A stretch of DNA of 64,000 bases from Candidatus Tisiphia endosymbiont of Beris chalybata (GTDB lineage Bacteria > Pseudomonadota > Alphaproteobacteria > Rickettsiales > Rickettsiaceae): assembly GCF_964026555.1 (NCBI RefSeq), contig NZ_OZ032159.1:1240001-1304000 (forward strand). The letters are read 5' to 3'. The translations under genes were made by a program, and so were the position numbers. Each line of letters begins with the position of its first letter. Position 1 is the stretch's first letter. Shown one piece after another: positions 28,065 to 36,806 of this stretch. The notes below the pieces were generated by a model. That model ran no database searches. It was given only the letters and a program-made list of their open reading frames with translations, and was not told the DNA's origin.

Positions 28065-28829
28065 TTGCTAAAAATACGTAAAGTTAAAATAATAAAACCA
28101 ATTCCTTTTATAAAATTATTACCTAATTTTATTACTTTATTAGGTCTAGTAGTCGGCGTTAGTGCTATTAGATTTGGTTTAGATGGTAGATGGGAAAAAG
28201 CAGTATATTGTGTGTTAGTGGCAGCAGTAATTGATGGGATTGATGGTCGAATAGCCCGTATGTTGAATGCTACTACTCCATTTGGAGCAGAACTAGATTC
28301 GTTGTGTGACTTTGCTAATTTTGGGGTGATTCCAGCTTTTCTGCTATATTTATGGTCTTTTCAGCAATACGAATATAAAGTCCTCTCCTGGGGGTGTATA
28401 TTATTGTTTATTGTATGCATGGTCCTTAGATTGGCACGCTTTAATACTGCTATTTTTCATGCAGTGCATAATAAAAAAATGGAGCGCTTTTTTACTGGGG
28501 TTCCTGCGCCTTGTGGAGCCGTGCTTGCTGTAATCCCGATGATTTTGGATTTTGAAATAAGTAGTATTTTAGGAATTAGTATACGTGCTCATACCGTGAG
28601 TATAGATTTATACATTGTGGTAGTTTCTTTTTTACTGGCTAGTAGATTGCCCACTTTTTCTACGAAGAATATTAATATAAAGCATGAATATTTATTCCTG
28701 TCAATGTTTGTGTTTACAGTGATTATAATAAGTTTTATAATATATCCATGGTATTTATTTCCGTTAATCGCTTTGTTATATATATTTTCTATACCTGTTT
28801 GTTATTTTGTTAATAAAAAATTTTATTAA
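28065..28829 (+). CDS. pssA: CDP-diacylglycerol-serine O-phosphatidyltransferase
   Basis: This membrane enzyme makes phosphatidylserine from CDP-diacylglycerol and serine, feeding Psd. The CDP-alcohol phosphotransferase signature is complete: DGIDGRIARMLNATTPFG followed by AELDSLCD, with the four aspartates. About seven hydrophobic segments span the 254 residues. The start is TTG 28065 (MLKIRKVKIIKPIPFIKLLP), six bases after AGG; I see no ATG at a better position. psd lies upstream across a repeat. Confidence 0.95.
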   Translation: MLKIRKVKIIKPIPFIKLLPNFITLLGLVVGVSAIRFGLDGRWEKAVYCVLVAAVIDGIDGRIARMLNATTPFGAELDSLCDFANFGVIPAFLLYLWSFQQYEYKVLSWGCILLFIVCMVLRLARFNTAIFHAVHNKKMERFFTGVPAPCGAVLAVIPMILDFEISSILGISIRAHTVSIDLYIVVVSFLLASRLPTFSTKNINIKHEYLFLSMFVFTVIIISFIIYPWYLFPLIALLYIFSIPVCYFVNKKFY

Positions 28830-28846
28830 ATTATTATCGCTAGTTT

Positions 28847-29887
28847 ATGCTCAACTTATATAACAAGTATAAGGCTCATCCTTATTCTAAATATGTGCTG
28901 ATATTAGGCGGCATATTGGCTATATACTTGATGTATAGAGTGTATATTTGGGCTAATACTGAATCCACAGATAATGCGTATATTGACGCGGATATCTCTA
29001 ATGTTAGTTCTGAAGTTAGCGGAGTGGTGGTAAAGATATATGTGGCAGATAATATGCTGGTAAAAAAAGGGGATATTATAGCTGAGATTGATGATAGGGA
29101 TTATAAATCACGCCTTGCTTCGATTGAATCTGCTGTTAAGACCTCTCTTAAGAATGTGGAGGTTATAAAACAAGAAATTTTAATAGGAGAAATAAGTTTA
29201 AAACAAAGTAGAGAGGCTTTAGAGTTCGCGGATGCTAATTTTGAAGCCAATTCAAAGGACTATAGCAGGACCGTCGAGCTTAATAAAGAAAGTTTTGCTA
29301 GTAATAAAATATTAGATAACTCAAAAGTGAGCTTTACTAAAGCTAAGACCGAATATAACCAAGCGCAATTAAATTTACAAATGGCCGAGCAGAAACTCTC
29401 TCTTTTAACTTTACAAAAAGATGTGGAAGAAGAAAAATTAAAAGGATTATTACAAGATAAAAATGTGATAGCACGCAGTTTGGATAATACTAAACTTTTA
29501 GCTCCGGTAAATGGAACCATAGCAAATAGTAGCTTACAAGTCGGGAATTTTATTAATCAAGGTAGGGTAGTATTTTTTATTGTGCCAGATAAAATGTATG
29601 TAAGAGCTAATTTTAAAGAGACCCAAATTGGAAAATTTGTAGTGGGGCAACAGGTTAAATTACAATTTGATTCTTTACCTAAAAAAGTAGTATATGGTAA
29701 GATACGTAATTTCTCTCCTGCTACTGGCTCAAAATTTAGCCTGATACCTTCAGACAATGCTACAGGGAATTTTACTAAAATTGTTCAGCGAATACCTGTT
29801 TTGATAGATTTTGAGTTACCTGAAAACATTAAAAGTAATAAATTAATTCCCGGAATGTCCTTGGTGGTATCTGTTAGAACTAATTAA
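28847..29887 (+). CDS. emrA: EmrA-type membrane fusion protein of a multidrug efflux pump
   Basis: The 346-residue HlyD-family adaptor has one N-terminal membrane anchor (residues 17-35) and then the family motif STDNAYIDADISNVSSEVSG. A half-lipoyl domain, a long coiled-coil hairpin (about 85-215) and the second lipoyl half (LLAPVNGTIANSSLQVGNFI) follow. It bridges the inner-membrane transporter EmrB to an outer-membrane channel such as TolC, which is not in this window. It is 17 bp downstream of pssA, and emrB follows after a repeat. Confidence 0.92.
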   Translation: MLNLYNKYKAHPYSKYVLILGGILAIYLMYRVYIWANTESTDNAYIDADISNVSSEVSGVVVKIYVADNMLVKKGDIIAEIDDRDYKSRLASIESAVKTSLKNVEVIKQEILIGEISLKQSREALEFADANFEANSKDYSRTVELNKESFASNKILDNSKVSFTKAKTEYNQAQLNLQMAEQKLSLLTLQKDVEEEKLKGLLQDKNVIARSLDNTKLLAPVNGTIANSSLQVGNFINQGRVVFFIVPDKMYVRANFKETQIGKFVVGQQVKLQFDSLPKKVVYGKIRNFSPATGSKFSLIPSDNATGNFTKIVQRIPVLIDFELPENIKSNKLIPGMSLVVSVRTN

Positions 29888-29896
29888 CCTTATATA

Positions 29897-30060
29897 AGGC
29901 TTACTGCATAAGTCGATCTAGTTAGTGATTTTGAGTTGGTGATTTTGTCGTCCAGAATTTTGTCGTCAAAACTTGTCTTCGCTCCTCATGTACGTCTATG
30001 TACGCTGCGGTTCTGCGCCCCTCATCTTCTTCAAATTCCCGATACAAGCTTCGAGAGAAT
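29897..30060. repeat. Dispersed repeat related to the 22387-22578 element
   Basis: The 205-bp spacer between emrA and emrB contains TACTGCATAAGTCGATCTAG, TTGGTGATTTTGTCGTC and CGCTCCTCATGTACGTCTAT. These are inverse matches to the interior and right end of the MITE-like element upstream of addA. The second half (TGTACGCTGCGGTTCTGCG) is related to the sequence at 43800-43850. Confidence 0.6.
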
Positions 30061-30092
30061 TCTAATTTTTAAATTTCTGATAGGCCGATAAT

Positions 30093-31652
30093 ATGGCGCC
30101 ACGTTCTAATTATACTAATTTATCCAATAAACAACTTCTTGCATTTTTTGCCATGGTTATAGGGATGTTCATGGCAATATTGGACATCCAGATTGTCGCT
30201 AGCTCTTTATCGGTGATTGCCGCGGGTCTCTCTGCTTCTAGTGATGAATTATCTTGGGTTCAAACCTCCTATTTAATAGCTGAGGTCATTATCATCCCAA
30301 TGACCGGCTTCACAGCTCGGCTTCTTTCTACCCGCATTTCTTACTTTGTTGCTACCTTAGGCTTCACTATCATGAGTATCTTCTGTTCGCTTGCTACCAA
30401 TATTGAAACCATGATTGTTTTTAGATTCTTACAAGGATTTTTTGGGGGAGCGATGATCCCAACCGTTTTTAGTGTAATCTATATAATTTTTCCACCTTCA
30501 AAACGCCCAGTAATTACCGTAATAGTAGGTTTAGTAGTCACCATAGCCCCAACACTTGGCCCTACTCTTGGAGGCTATATCACCGAGTTCTTATCTTGGC
30601 ATTTTATGTTTTTATTAAATGTTATTCCTGGTATTTTTGTATGTATTGTCGTATATTTATATGCGGATTTCGACAAGCCAAATTACAATTTAATGAAGAA
30701 TTTTGATTGGGCGGGTATCGGCATACTTAGTATTACTCTTGCATGTTTACAGTATGTATTAGAAGAAGGTAGTAAAAAAGGATGGTTCCAAGATAGTTAT
30801 ATATTATTCTTAATAATTTTGATTATTGTAGGTTTTATTTTATTAATTTTTAGAGAACTGACTTTTTCAAATCCAATTTTAGACCTAACGACTTTTGCGA
30901 ATAAAAATTTTACTTTCGGTTGTGCCTATTCTTTTGTAATTGGAATTGGCCTTTATGGGGCAGTATATTTATTACCGCTATTTTTATTTGTGATTGCGGG
31001 TTTTAATACGGTACAAATCGGTTTTACTATGATGGTGACGGGAATCGCGCAATTCTGTTCTGCTCCTTTAGCTGGAAAAATGTTAGGTTCTGGCATAGAT
31101 TTGCGCATTATGCTAGCTTTTGGGCTAGGTATGTTTGGCTATGGCTGTTATTTAAATAGTTTCTTAACAGTAGAGGCAAAGTTTTATGAGTTTCTCCTGC
31201 CGCAGTTTGTCAGAGGTTTGGCCTTAATGTTTTGTTTTTTACCAACTAATAATATTGCTCTTGGATCGATGAGTAAAGAAAAAGTAGGAAACGCAAGTGG
31301 ATTGTACAATCTCACGCGTAATCTAGGGGGGGCAGTGGGGCTTGCAATTATCAACACTATGCTGACTGATAAGACTAAAACTTTTACTCAATATATTAAT
31401 GAAAATATTCCTGCCACTTCTGTTACTGCTCTAATGAAAATAGATTTTTTGCAGCAATTTTTAAATGGAAAAGTAATTGATCATGAGAAAGCAGCGCTTT
31501 TTTTATTAGCAAGTAATATACATGAGCGCGCATTTGTAATTGCGATAAATAATGTATTTCAGTCTATCGGTTTATTATTTTTTATAGTTATGTTGTTATT
31601 GCCTTTTACCGGAAATACTAATATTAAGAACGATGAGATGAATGTACACTAA
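30093..31652 (+). CDS. emrB: EmrB/QacA-type multidrug efflux transporter (MFS, DHA2)
   Basis: The 519-residue protein has about 14 transmembrane helices. It shows the DHA2 opening MFMAILDIQIVASSLSVIAA, SWVQTSYLIAEVIIIPMTG and the motif C-like APTLGPTLGGYITEFLSWHF. It is a proton-driven exporter that works with EmrA. It starts at ATG 30093 (MAPRSNYTNLSNKQLLAFF). Its 3' end overlaps the next gene by 11 bp, so the two are translationally linked. Confidence 0.94.
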   Translation: MAPRSNYTNLSNKQLLAFFAMVIGMFMAILDIQIVASSLSVIAAGLSASSDELSWVQTSYLIAEVIIIPMTGFTARLLSTRISYFVATLGFTIMSIFCSLATNIETMIVFRFLQGFFGGAMIPTVFSVIYIIFPPSKRPVITVIVGLVVTIAPTLGPTLGGYITEFLSWHFMFLLNVIPGIFVCIVVYLYADFDKPNYNLMKNFDWAGIGILSITLACLQYVLEEGSKKGWFQDSYILFLIILIIVGFILLIFRELTFSNPILDLTTFANKNFTFGCAYSFVIGIGLYGAVYLLPLFLFVIAGFNTVQIGFTMMVTGIAQFCSAPLAGKMLGSGIDLRIMLAFGLGMFGYGCYLNSFLTVEAKFYEFLLPQFVRGLALMFCFLPTNNIALGSMSKEKVGNASGLYNLTRNLGGAVGLAIINTMLTDKTKTFTQYINENIPATSVTALMKIDFLQQFLNGKVIDHEKAALFLLASNIHERAFVIAINNVFQSIGLLFFIVMLLLPFTGNTNIKNDEMNVH

Positions 31653-32121
31653 GATTTTTACGGCCGCTACTTTATTATTACTCTTATTTGGCCTGCTAGG
31701 GTTTCCTAGTAAAGGGGTGGATAGTTTATATTTAGGCTTGCCTGTCATATCCTACTTATTTGCAAGAAAATTTAAGTTGATACCAAGGCGCTTTTATTTA
31801 AGTTATCGTGCTATATTATATTTTATTTGGTTAATAAAAGAAATACTGATATCTAGCTTACTAGTTATAAAAATTATATGGCGTAGGGATCTTAATTTAA
31901 ATCCAGTCTTTGAGTGGATAGAACATGAGCAAGGCAATGATCCAGATATTGTATTATATGCTAACTCTATTACTGTTACTCCTGGAACAGTAACGCTTGA
32001 TATCGCCAATAATATGTTATTAGTTCATGCTTTGGAGCGCTCATCAATTGATAATCTAAAAATTACTAATCTAAAAATTGGTAGTTTAGCTATGGGGAAA
32101 AGGATTAAAAGAATTTCTTAG
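31642..32121 (+). CDS. mnhE: Na+/H+ antiporter subunit E (MnhE/MrpE-like)
   Basis: The 159-residue membrane protein has three N-terminal hydrophobic segments and the family core [20 protein letters not shown], then [15 protein letters not shown] and [11 protein letters not shown]. In Mrp complexes subunit E is a small accessory subunit. Here it stands alone, overlapping emrB by 11 bp; the other subunits are not in this window. It begins at ATG 31642. Confidence 0.9.
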   Translation: MYTKIFTAATLLLLLFGLLGFPSKGVDSLYLGLPVISYLFARKFKLIPRRFYLSYRAILYFIWLIKEILISSLLVIKIIWRRDLNLNPVFEWIEHEQGNDPDIVLYANSITVTPGTVTLDIANNMLLVHALERSSIDNLKITNLKIGSLAMGKRIKRIS

Positions 32122-32149
32122 AACTGTTTTAGAATCAGGAATAAAATAT

Positions 32150-35077
32150 ATGAATAAAGATTTAACACAGACGAGTTTTTTATTTGGTAGCAATGCGGTT
32201 TTTATAGAAGAACTGTACCAGATCTATTTATTAGATAAAAATGCGGTAGATGAAAGCTGGCACAATTATTTTCAAAATATTAACGATAGTAAGCAAAAGC
32301 AAGTTAATAAAAGTACTGCAAAAGTTATTACAATAGCCAAAGAAGAGTTACTCAATAGATTTCAAGAGTCGGGTTTTATTGGGCAGGGTGGACGCGTGGA
32401 GGAGAGTACATGTCAGTACTCCAGCACGCAAATTCCTGATAAAATGAGAAAACAACTCTTGCAAGACGAAAAATATACCTCTTTCAATACTCAGGAATCT
32501 TTTCATATAGCAAATACATTGCGTGCAAAAGCTATGATTGCTGCTTATCGTAAATATGCTCATTATTTAGTACAGCTAGATCCTCTAGAGCTTGAGACCC
32601 CTAAAACTAAAAATGATTTAGGACTTAATATAGAAAGTTTTGGTTTCACTAATGGCCAGTTAAATAGCATTATAGAGCTTGACAATGAATTATTTGCAGT
32701 CAAATCTTGTACTCTTGCTAGATTAGTTGAATTACTTGATCAATCCTATGGTAAACATATAGCGGTAGAGTTTGATCATATAGTAAATGATGAAGAAAAA
32801 ACTTGGTTATTTGAGCAGGTAGAAAATAGTCAAAGTAATCTGGCTTTACTACAAGATAAGAAAAAGATATTAAAAGATTTAATTGAAGTGGAAGGATTTG
32901 AACAATATTTACATGTAAAATTTCCTGGGGCGAAACGTTTCTCGATAGAAGGAGCCGAAGCGGCAGTAGTAGCTATAGATCAAGCTATAGATATTTCTAT
33001 GGCTCAAGGGGTAGAAGATGTGGTAATAGGGATGTCGCATCGCGGTAGGATTAGTACTTTAGCTAAAGTAATGGCAAAGCCTTATAAAGCTATAATGGCA
33101 GGTTTCATAACTGGTAGCGCCTTCCCAGATGATTTAAAGATTTCCGGGGATGTAAAATATCATGTTGGATATTCTGCAGATAGAGAAAGAGCAGGGAGAA
33201 CCACCCATCTTTCTATGGCCTTTAATCCTTCCCATTTAGAGGCAGTTAATTCTGTAGTAGCAGGTCAAGTGCGAGCAAAACAAGATACAATAATGGATAT
33301 TGATCGTAAGGCTGTGCTGGGTATCTTAGTTCATGGAGATAGTGCTTTTTGTGGGCAAGGGGTAGTTGCTGAAAGCTTATCGATGTCAGAGTTACAGCCT
33401 TATAATATAGGAGGTATTGTTCATTTTGTTGTTAATAATCAGTTAGGATTTACCGCTAATAGTATTGATAGTCGGATCAGTAGATATTCTACGGAGTTTG
33501 CTAAGGTAATTAATGTGCCTATCCTACATGTGAATGGAGATGATATTGAGGCAGTATTACAAGCTACTAATATTGCCATGAATTATAGGCATAAATTTGC
33601 AAGAGATGTAGTGATTGAAATAATTTGTTACCGTAAATATGGTCATAATGAAGGCGATGAACCTATGTACACTCAAGCTATTATGTATAATATCATTAAA
33701 AACAAACTACCACCCCCTACGATTTATGCTAACACCTTATTAAAGGATAAGTTAATCCAGGAAAATTATTTATCTACACTAAAAGAACAATTTAAGCTAA
33801 AATTAGATGAAGCATATGAACAATCTAAAAAATACCAACCTAAAGCGCAATTTTTAGAAAAATTATGGACTGGTTATAAAAGGGAAGATAAAACAGAGGT
33901 AGTTACCGGCGTTAATATAAGTATTTTAAAAGAACTAGGGATAAGACTCTGTCAAGTACCCGGAGGCTTTCCTTTAAACGCAAAACTTATTAAACTATTT
34001 GAATTAAGAGAAAATACTTTAAGGCAAGATAAACCTATTGATTGGGCCACTGGCGAACAATTAGCGTTTGCTACTTTACTACGTTCAGGTACCAATATAC
34101 GTTTTACAGGTCAAGATTCTGAGCGGGGCACTTTTTCCCATCGTCATGCAGTATTACATAGTCAACTAGATTCTAAAACTTATCTTCCATTAAACAACAT
34201 AGCTAAAAATCAGGGAATCTTTGAAATTTCTGATAGTAATCTATCTGAATATGCAGTATTAGGTTTTGAATTTGGTTATTCATTAGTAAACCCCAAAAAT
34301 TTAGTAATTTGGGAAGCTCAATTTGGAGATTTTGCGAATGGAGCTCAAATTATATTTGATCAATTTATTTCTAGTTGTGAAGATAAATGGCTAAGAATGA
34401 GCGGATTAGTAGTGCTATTACCCCATGGATATGAAGGACAGGGGTCAGAACATAGTTCTGCAAGATTAGAGCGATTCCTACAACTTGCGGCTAATAATAA
34501 TATTCAAGTAACCTATCCGACAACGCCAGCCTCATTTTTTCACTTACTACGCCGGCAAATATATAGCAGTAGCCGCAAGCCATTAATAGTTATGTCCCCA
34601 AAATCTTTATTAAGGCATAAAATGGTGGTCTCCCCTCTTTCAGCTATGGATGAGAATACTAGCTTTATTCCAGTATTAGATGAAATGAACAAGGAGATAG
34701 ATATTACAAAGGTAAAGAAAATAATATTATGTACTGGTAAAGTATATTATGATTTGTTGGAAATGAGATCTAGCAAGAATATGTTAGATAGAGCTATTAT
34801 AAGGCTTGAGCAATTATACCCTTTCGCAAAAGATATGTTAATTAAAATATTAGCTCGATATGGTCAAGCTAAAGAATTTATTTGGTGCCAAGAAGAGCCC
34901 AAAAATATGGGAGCTTGGGGTTTCATTAGAGAGCGTTTAAATGATTGTTTACAAGAGCTATCAATTAATAATCAGTTTCAATATGTAGGAAGAGAAGAAT
35001 CCGCTTCGCCAGCTACTAATTTACCCAATATCCATAATAAACAACAACAGCAATTGCTAGAGGATGCCATAAAATAA
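32150..35077 (+). CDS. sucA: 2-oxoglutarate dehydrogenase E1 component
   Basis: SucA is the thiamine diphosphate-dependent E1 subunit that decarboxylates 2-oxoglutarate. The 975-residue protein has the N-terminal E2-binding segment ([18 protein letters not shown]), [13 protein letters not shown], the catalytic histidine region [56 protein letters not shown] and [20 protein letters not shown]. Residues about 72-111 are an insert encoded by a palindromic repeat, in the linker between the N-terminal peptide and the first helical domain. sucB follows after 82 bp, as in the usual operon. Confidence 0.97.
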   Translation: MNKDLTQTSFLFGSNAVFIEELYQIYLLDKNAVDESWHNYFQNINDSKQKQVNKSTAKVITIAKEELLNRFQESGFIGQGGRVEESTCQYSSTQIPDKMRKQLLQDEKYTSFNTQESFHIANTLRAKAMIAAYRKYAHYLVQLDPLELETPKTKNDLGLNIESFGFTNGQLNSIIELDNELFAVKSCTLARLVELLDQSYGKHIAVEFDHIVNDEEKTWLFEQVENSQSNLALLQDKKKILKDLIEVEGFEQYLHVKFPGAKRFSIEGAEAAVVAIDQAIDISMAQGVEDVVIGMSHRGRISTLAKVMAKPYKAIMAGFITGSAFPDDLKISGDVKYHVGYSADRERAGRTTHLSMAFNPSHLEAVNSVVAGQVRAKQDTIMDIDRKAVLGILVHGDSAFCGQGVVAESLSMSELQPYNIGGIVHFVVNNQLGFTANSIDSRISRYSTEFAKVINVPILHVNGDDIEAVLQATNIAMNYRHKFARDVVIEIICYRKYGHNEGDEPMYTQAIMYNIIKNKLPPPTIYANTLLKDKLIQENYLSTLKEQFKLKLDEAYEQSKKYQPKAQFLEKLWTGYKREDKTEVVTGVNISILKELGIRLCQVPGGFPLNAKLIKLFELRENTLRQDKPIDWATGEQLAFATLLRSGTNIRFTGQDSERGTFSHRHAVLHSQLDSKTYLPLNNIAKNQGIFEISDSNLSEYAVLGFEFGYSLVNPKNLVIWEAQFGDFANGAQIIFDQFISSCEDKWLRMSGLVVLLPHGYEGQGSEHSSARLERFLQLAANNNIQVTYPTTPASFFHLLRRQIYSSSRKPLIVMSPKSLLRHKMVVSPLSAMDENTSFIPVLDEMNKEIDITKVKKIILCTGKVYYDLLEMRSSKNMLDRAIIRLEQLYPFAKDMLIKILARYGQAKEFIWCQEEPKNMGAWGFIRERLNDCLQELSINNQFQYVGREESASPATNLPNIHNKQQQQLLEDAIK
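32364..32480 (+). repeat. RPE-like palindromic repeat in frame inside sucA
   Basis: AAGAGTCGGGTTTTATTGGG, GAGAGTACATGTCAGTACTC, ATTCCTGATAAAATGAGAAA and CTTGCAAGACGAAAAATATAC align with the spacer repeat at 26901-27003 and with family B. The centre TACATGTCAGTA is palindromic. It keeps the sucA frame and encodes about 36 residues ([20 protein letters not shown] within it) that E. coli SucA lacks. Confidence 0.82.
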
Positions 35078-35159
35078 AGTGAAGCTCAAAGAATTTAACA
35101 ATTAGTTACTGCTGATTATTCAATAAGTTTTCAAGAAATAAATAGGAGAATATAATAAT

Positions 35160-36353
35160 ATGACTATTGACATTATAGTTCCATCTTTAGGAGAATCTGT
35201 ATCCGAAGCTACTATTGCCAAGTGGCATAAAAAACCAGGGGATCTTGTCAAAGTGGATGATTTAATTTTAGAGCTCGAGACAGAAAAAGTGACGCTGGAA
35301 GTCAATGCTCTTTCTGCCGGCGTGATAAGTAAAACATTCAAAAATGAAGGAGAAACGGTTGCTGTTGGAGATAGTGTAGGGCAGATAACAGAAGGTGAAA
35401 TTTCTCCTTCTGCTGCAGCTAACTCGTCGCAGGCGCTTAATATTCCGCAATCTGCAAATATTAATAAAAATGATCACCCTATAGCTCCTTCAGTACAGAG
35501 ATTAGTAGCTGAAAATAAATTAAATATTCATGACGTAGCAGGTAGCGGTAGAGAGGGTAGGGTTACTAAAGGGGATGTATTGGAGTTTATGAAACCAACC
35601 TCTACTCCTATAATGCCAGTACTACCAATGAGAAGTGAGATTAGTATAGTGCCAGGGAAGGTAGAACGTGTTAAGATGTCCAGACTTCGTAAGACTATAG
35701 CAGAGCGTTTAAAAGTTTCTCAAAATACCGCAGCTATCCTAACAACTTTTAATGAGATCGATATGTCAAAGGTGATTAGCCTCAGGACCCAATATCGTGA
35801 AGAATTTGAGAAGAAGCAAGGAGTGAAGCTAGGATTTATGTCATTCTTTGTCAAAGCTACTATTGATGCTTTAAAGGTAGTACCGTCTGTAAATGCCGAA
35901 ATAGAAGGGGATGATATAATATATAAAAATTATTATGATATTGGAGTGGCAGTTGGGAGTGAGCAAGGCTTAGTAGTGCCAATAGTCAGAGAAGCAGATA
36001 AATTAAGCTTTGCGGCAATAGAGAAAGAAATAGGGGCTCTTAGTAAAAAGGCTAAAGAAGGCAAATTATCTATGCAGGATTTAACTGGCGGAACCTTTAC
36101 TATTTCAAATGGGGGGGTATACGGTTCGCTGTTATCTACTCCTATTATTAATCCTCCCCAATCTGGCATTTTAGGCTTGCATAAAACTGAAGAGAGGCCA
36201 GTAGCAGTTAATGGAAAAGTAGAAATACGCCCTATGATGTACGTTGCTTTATCATATGATCATCGTATTATTGATGGTAAGGAAGCTGTAACTTTTCTAG
36301 TGAAAATAAAGGAATTAATTGAAAATCCAGAAAGGCTGTTACTGAATCTTTAG
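35160..36353 (+). CDS. sucB: 2-oxoglutarate dehydrogenase E2 component (dihydrolipoamide succinyltransferase)
   Basis: The 397-residue protein has a lipoyl domain (residues 1-77) with the lipoylated Lys43 in [11 protein letters not shown]. The E3-binding domain (about 105-140, [20 protein letters not shown] and [11 protein letters not shown]) and the catalytic domain with [13 protein letters not shown] near the end follow. It transfers succinyl groups to CoA. It starts at ATG 35160 after AGGAGAATATAATAAT. The third component (lpd) is not in this window. Confidence 0.97.
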   Translation: MTIDIIVPSLGESVSEATIAKWHKKPGDLVKVDDLILELETEKVTLEVNALSAGVISKTFKNEGETVAVGDSVGQITEGEISPSAAANSSQALNIPQSANINKNDHPIAPSVQRLVAENKLNIHDVAGSGREGRVTKGDVLEFMKPTSTPIMPVLPMRSEISIVPGKVERVKMSRLRKTIAERLKVSQNTAAILTTFNEIDMSKVISLRTQYREEFEKKQGVKLGFMSFFVKATIDALKVVPSVNAEIEGDDIIYKNYYDIGVAVGSEQGLVVPIVREADKLSFAAIEKEIGALSKKAKEGKLSMQDLTGGTFTISNGGVYGSLLSTPIINPPQSGILGLHKTEERPVAVNGKVEIRPMMYVALSYDHRIIDGKEAVTFLVKIKELIENPERLLLNL

Positions 36354-36450
36354 TTCAAATACCTCTGATATAAGTAATTTATAGATAATATTACTAAATT
36401 ATTCAGAATCATTATCTTTCTCCTTCAGCTTATAGTAAAATATACTTATG

Positions 36451-36566
36451 AATTAGTGATATAGTCAATCCAGAAGAAGTTGGTGACATCGTCACTCAAT
36501 GCTTGCCTATTATAATATAGGCGTCGCTCCTAGCACCAAATTCTTCTGGATTGACTATAACTAATT
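36451..36566. repeat. 116-bp palindromic element
   Basis: The arms (AATTAGT, then ATAGTCAATCCAGAAGAA) are inverse complements of the right side (TTCTTCTGGATTGACTAT, then ACTAATT) apart from two bases. Inner pairs TTGGTG/CACCAA and GCCTATTATAATATAGGC extend the symmetry. It can form one long hairpin. Pieces recur at 17685-17745. Confidence 0.75.
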
Positions 36567-36654
36567 AGATTTAAGCCAATTTTCTTTAGGGTTAACAGGC
36601 TAACCCATAATTACTTTTGGATAGCGGTGGGTATAAAATGATATTAGACTTCCT

Positions 36655-36774
36655 GTATACTACTCGTCTTTCAAAAATTGTTTTTTTATTTTATCATGGA
36701 CTCACGTGCTCACGTACGCTGCGCGCGCTCACCATTTAAAATAAAATCCAATTCTTGAAGTACGAGCAGGATAT
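36655..36774 (-). repeat. Palindromic repeat, family B, complete inverted copy
   Basis: TATACTACTCGTCTTTCAAA and TTGAAGTACGAGCAGGATAT bound it, as at 27761-27890. It lacks about 10 bp of the central GTACTGGCATGTAC part. It abuts a TTAGACTTCCTG motif, as if inserted at the end of a MITE-like element. Confidence 0.78.
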
Positions 36775-36806
36775 AAGTCTATTAATTACTTAAATAATGG
36801 CAATAT

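Larger units (their letters stand above)
36354..36806. other. Gene-free spacer with a palindromic element and a family B repeat
   Basis: The 453-bp spacer after sucB contains the 116-bp palindrome at 36451-36566, an end motif TTAGACTTCCTG at about 36645 and a family B repeat from 36655. The remaining sequence shows neither gene nor clear terminator. The next gene's promoter must lie here or within the repeat. Confidence 0.6.
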
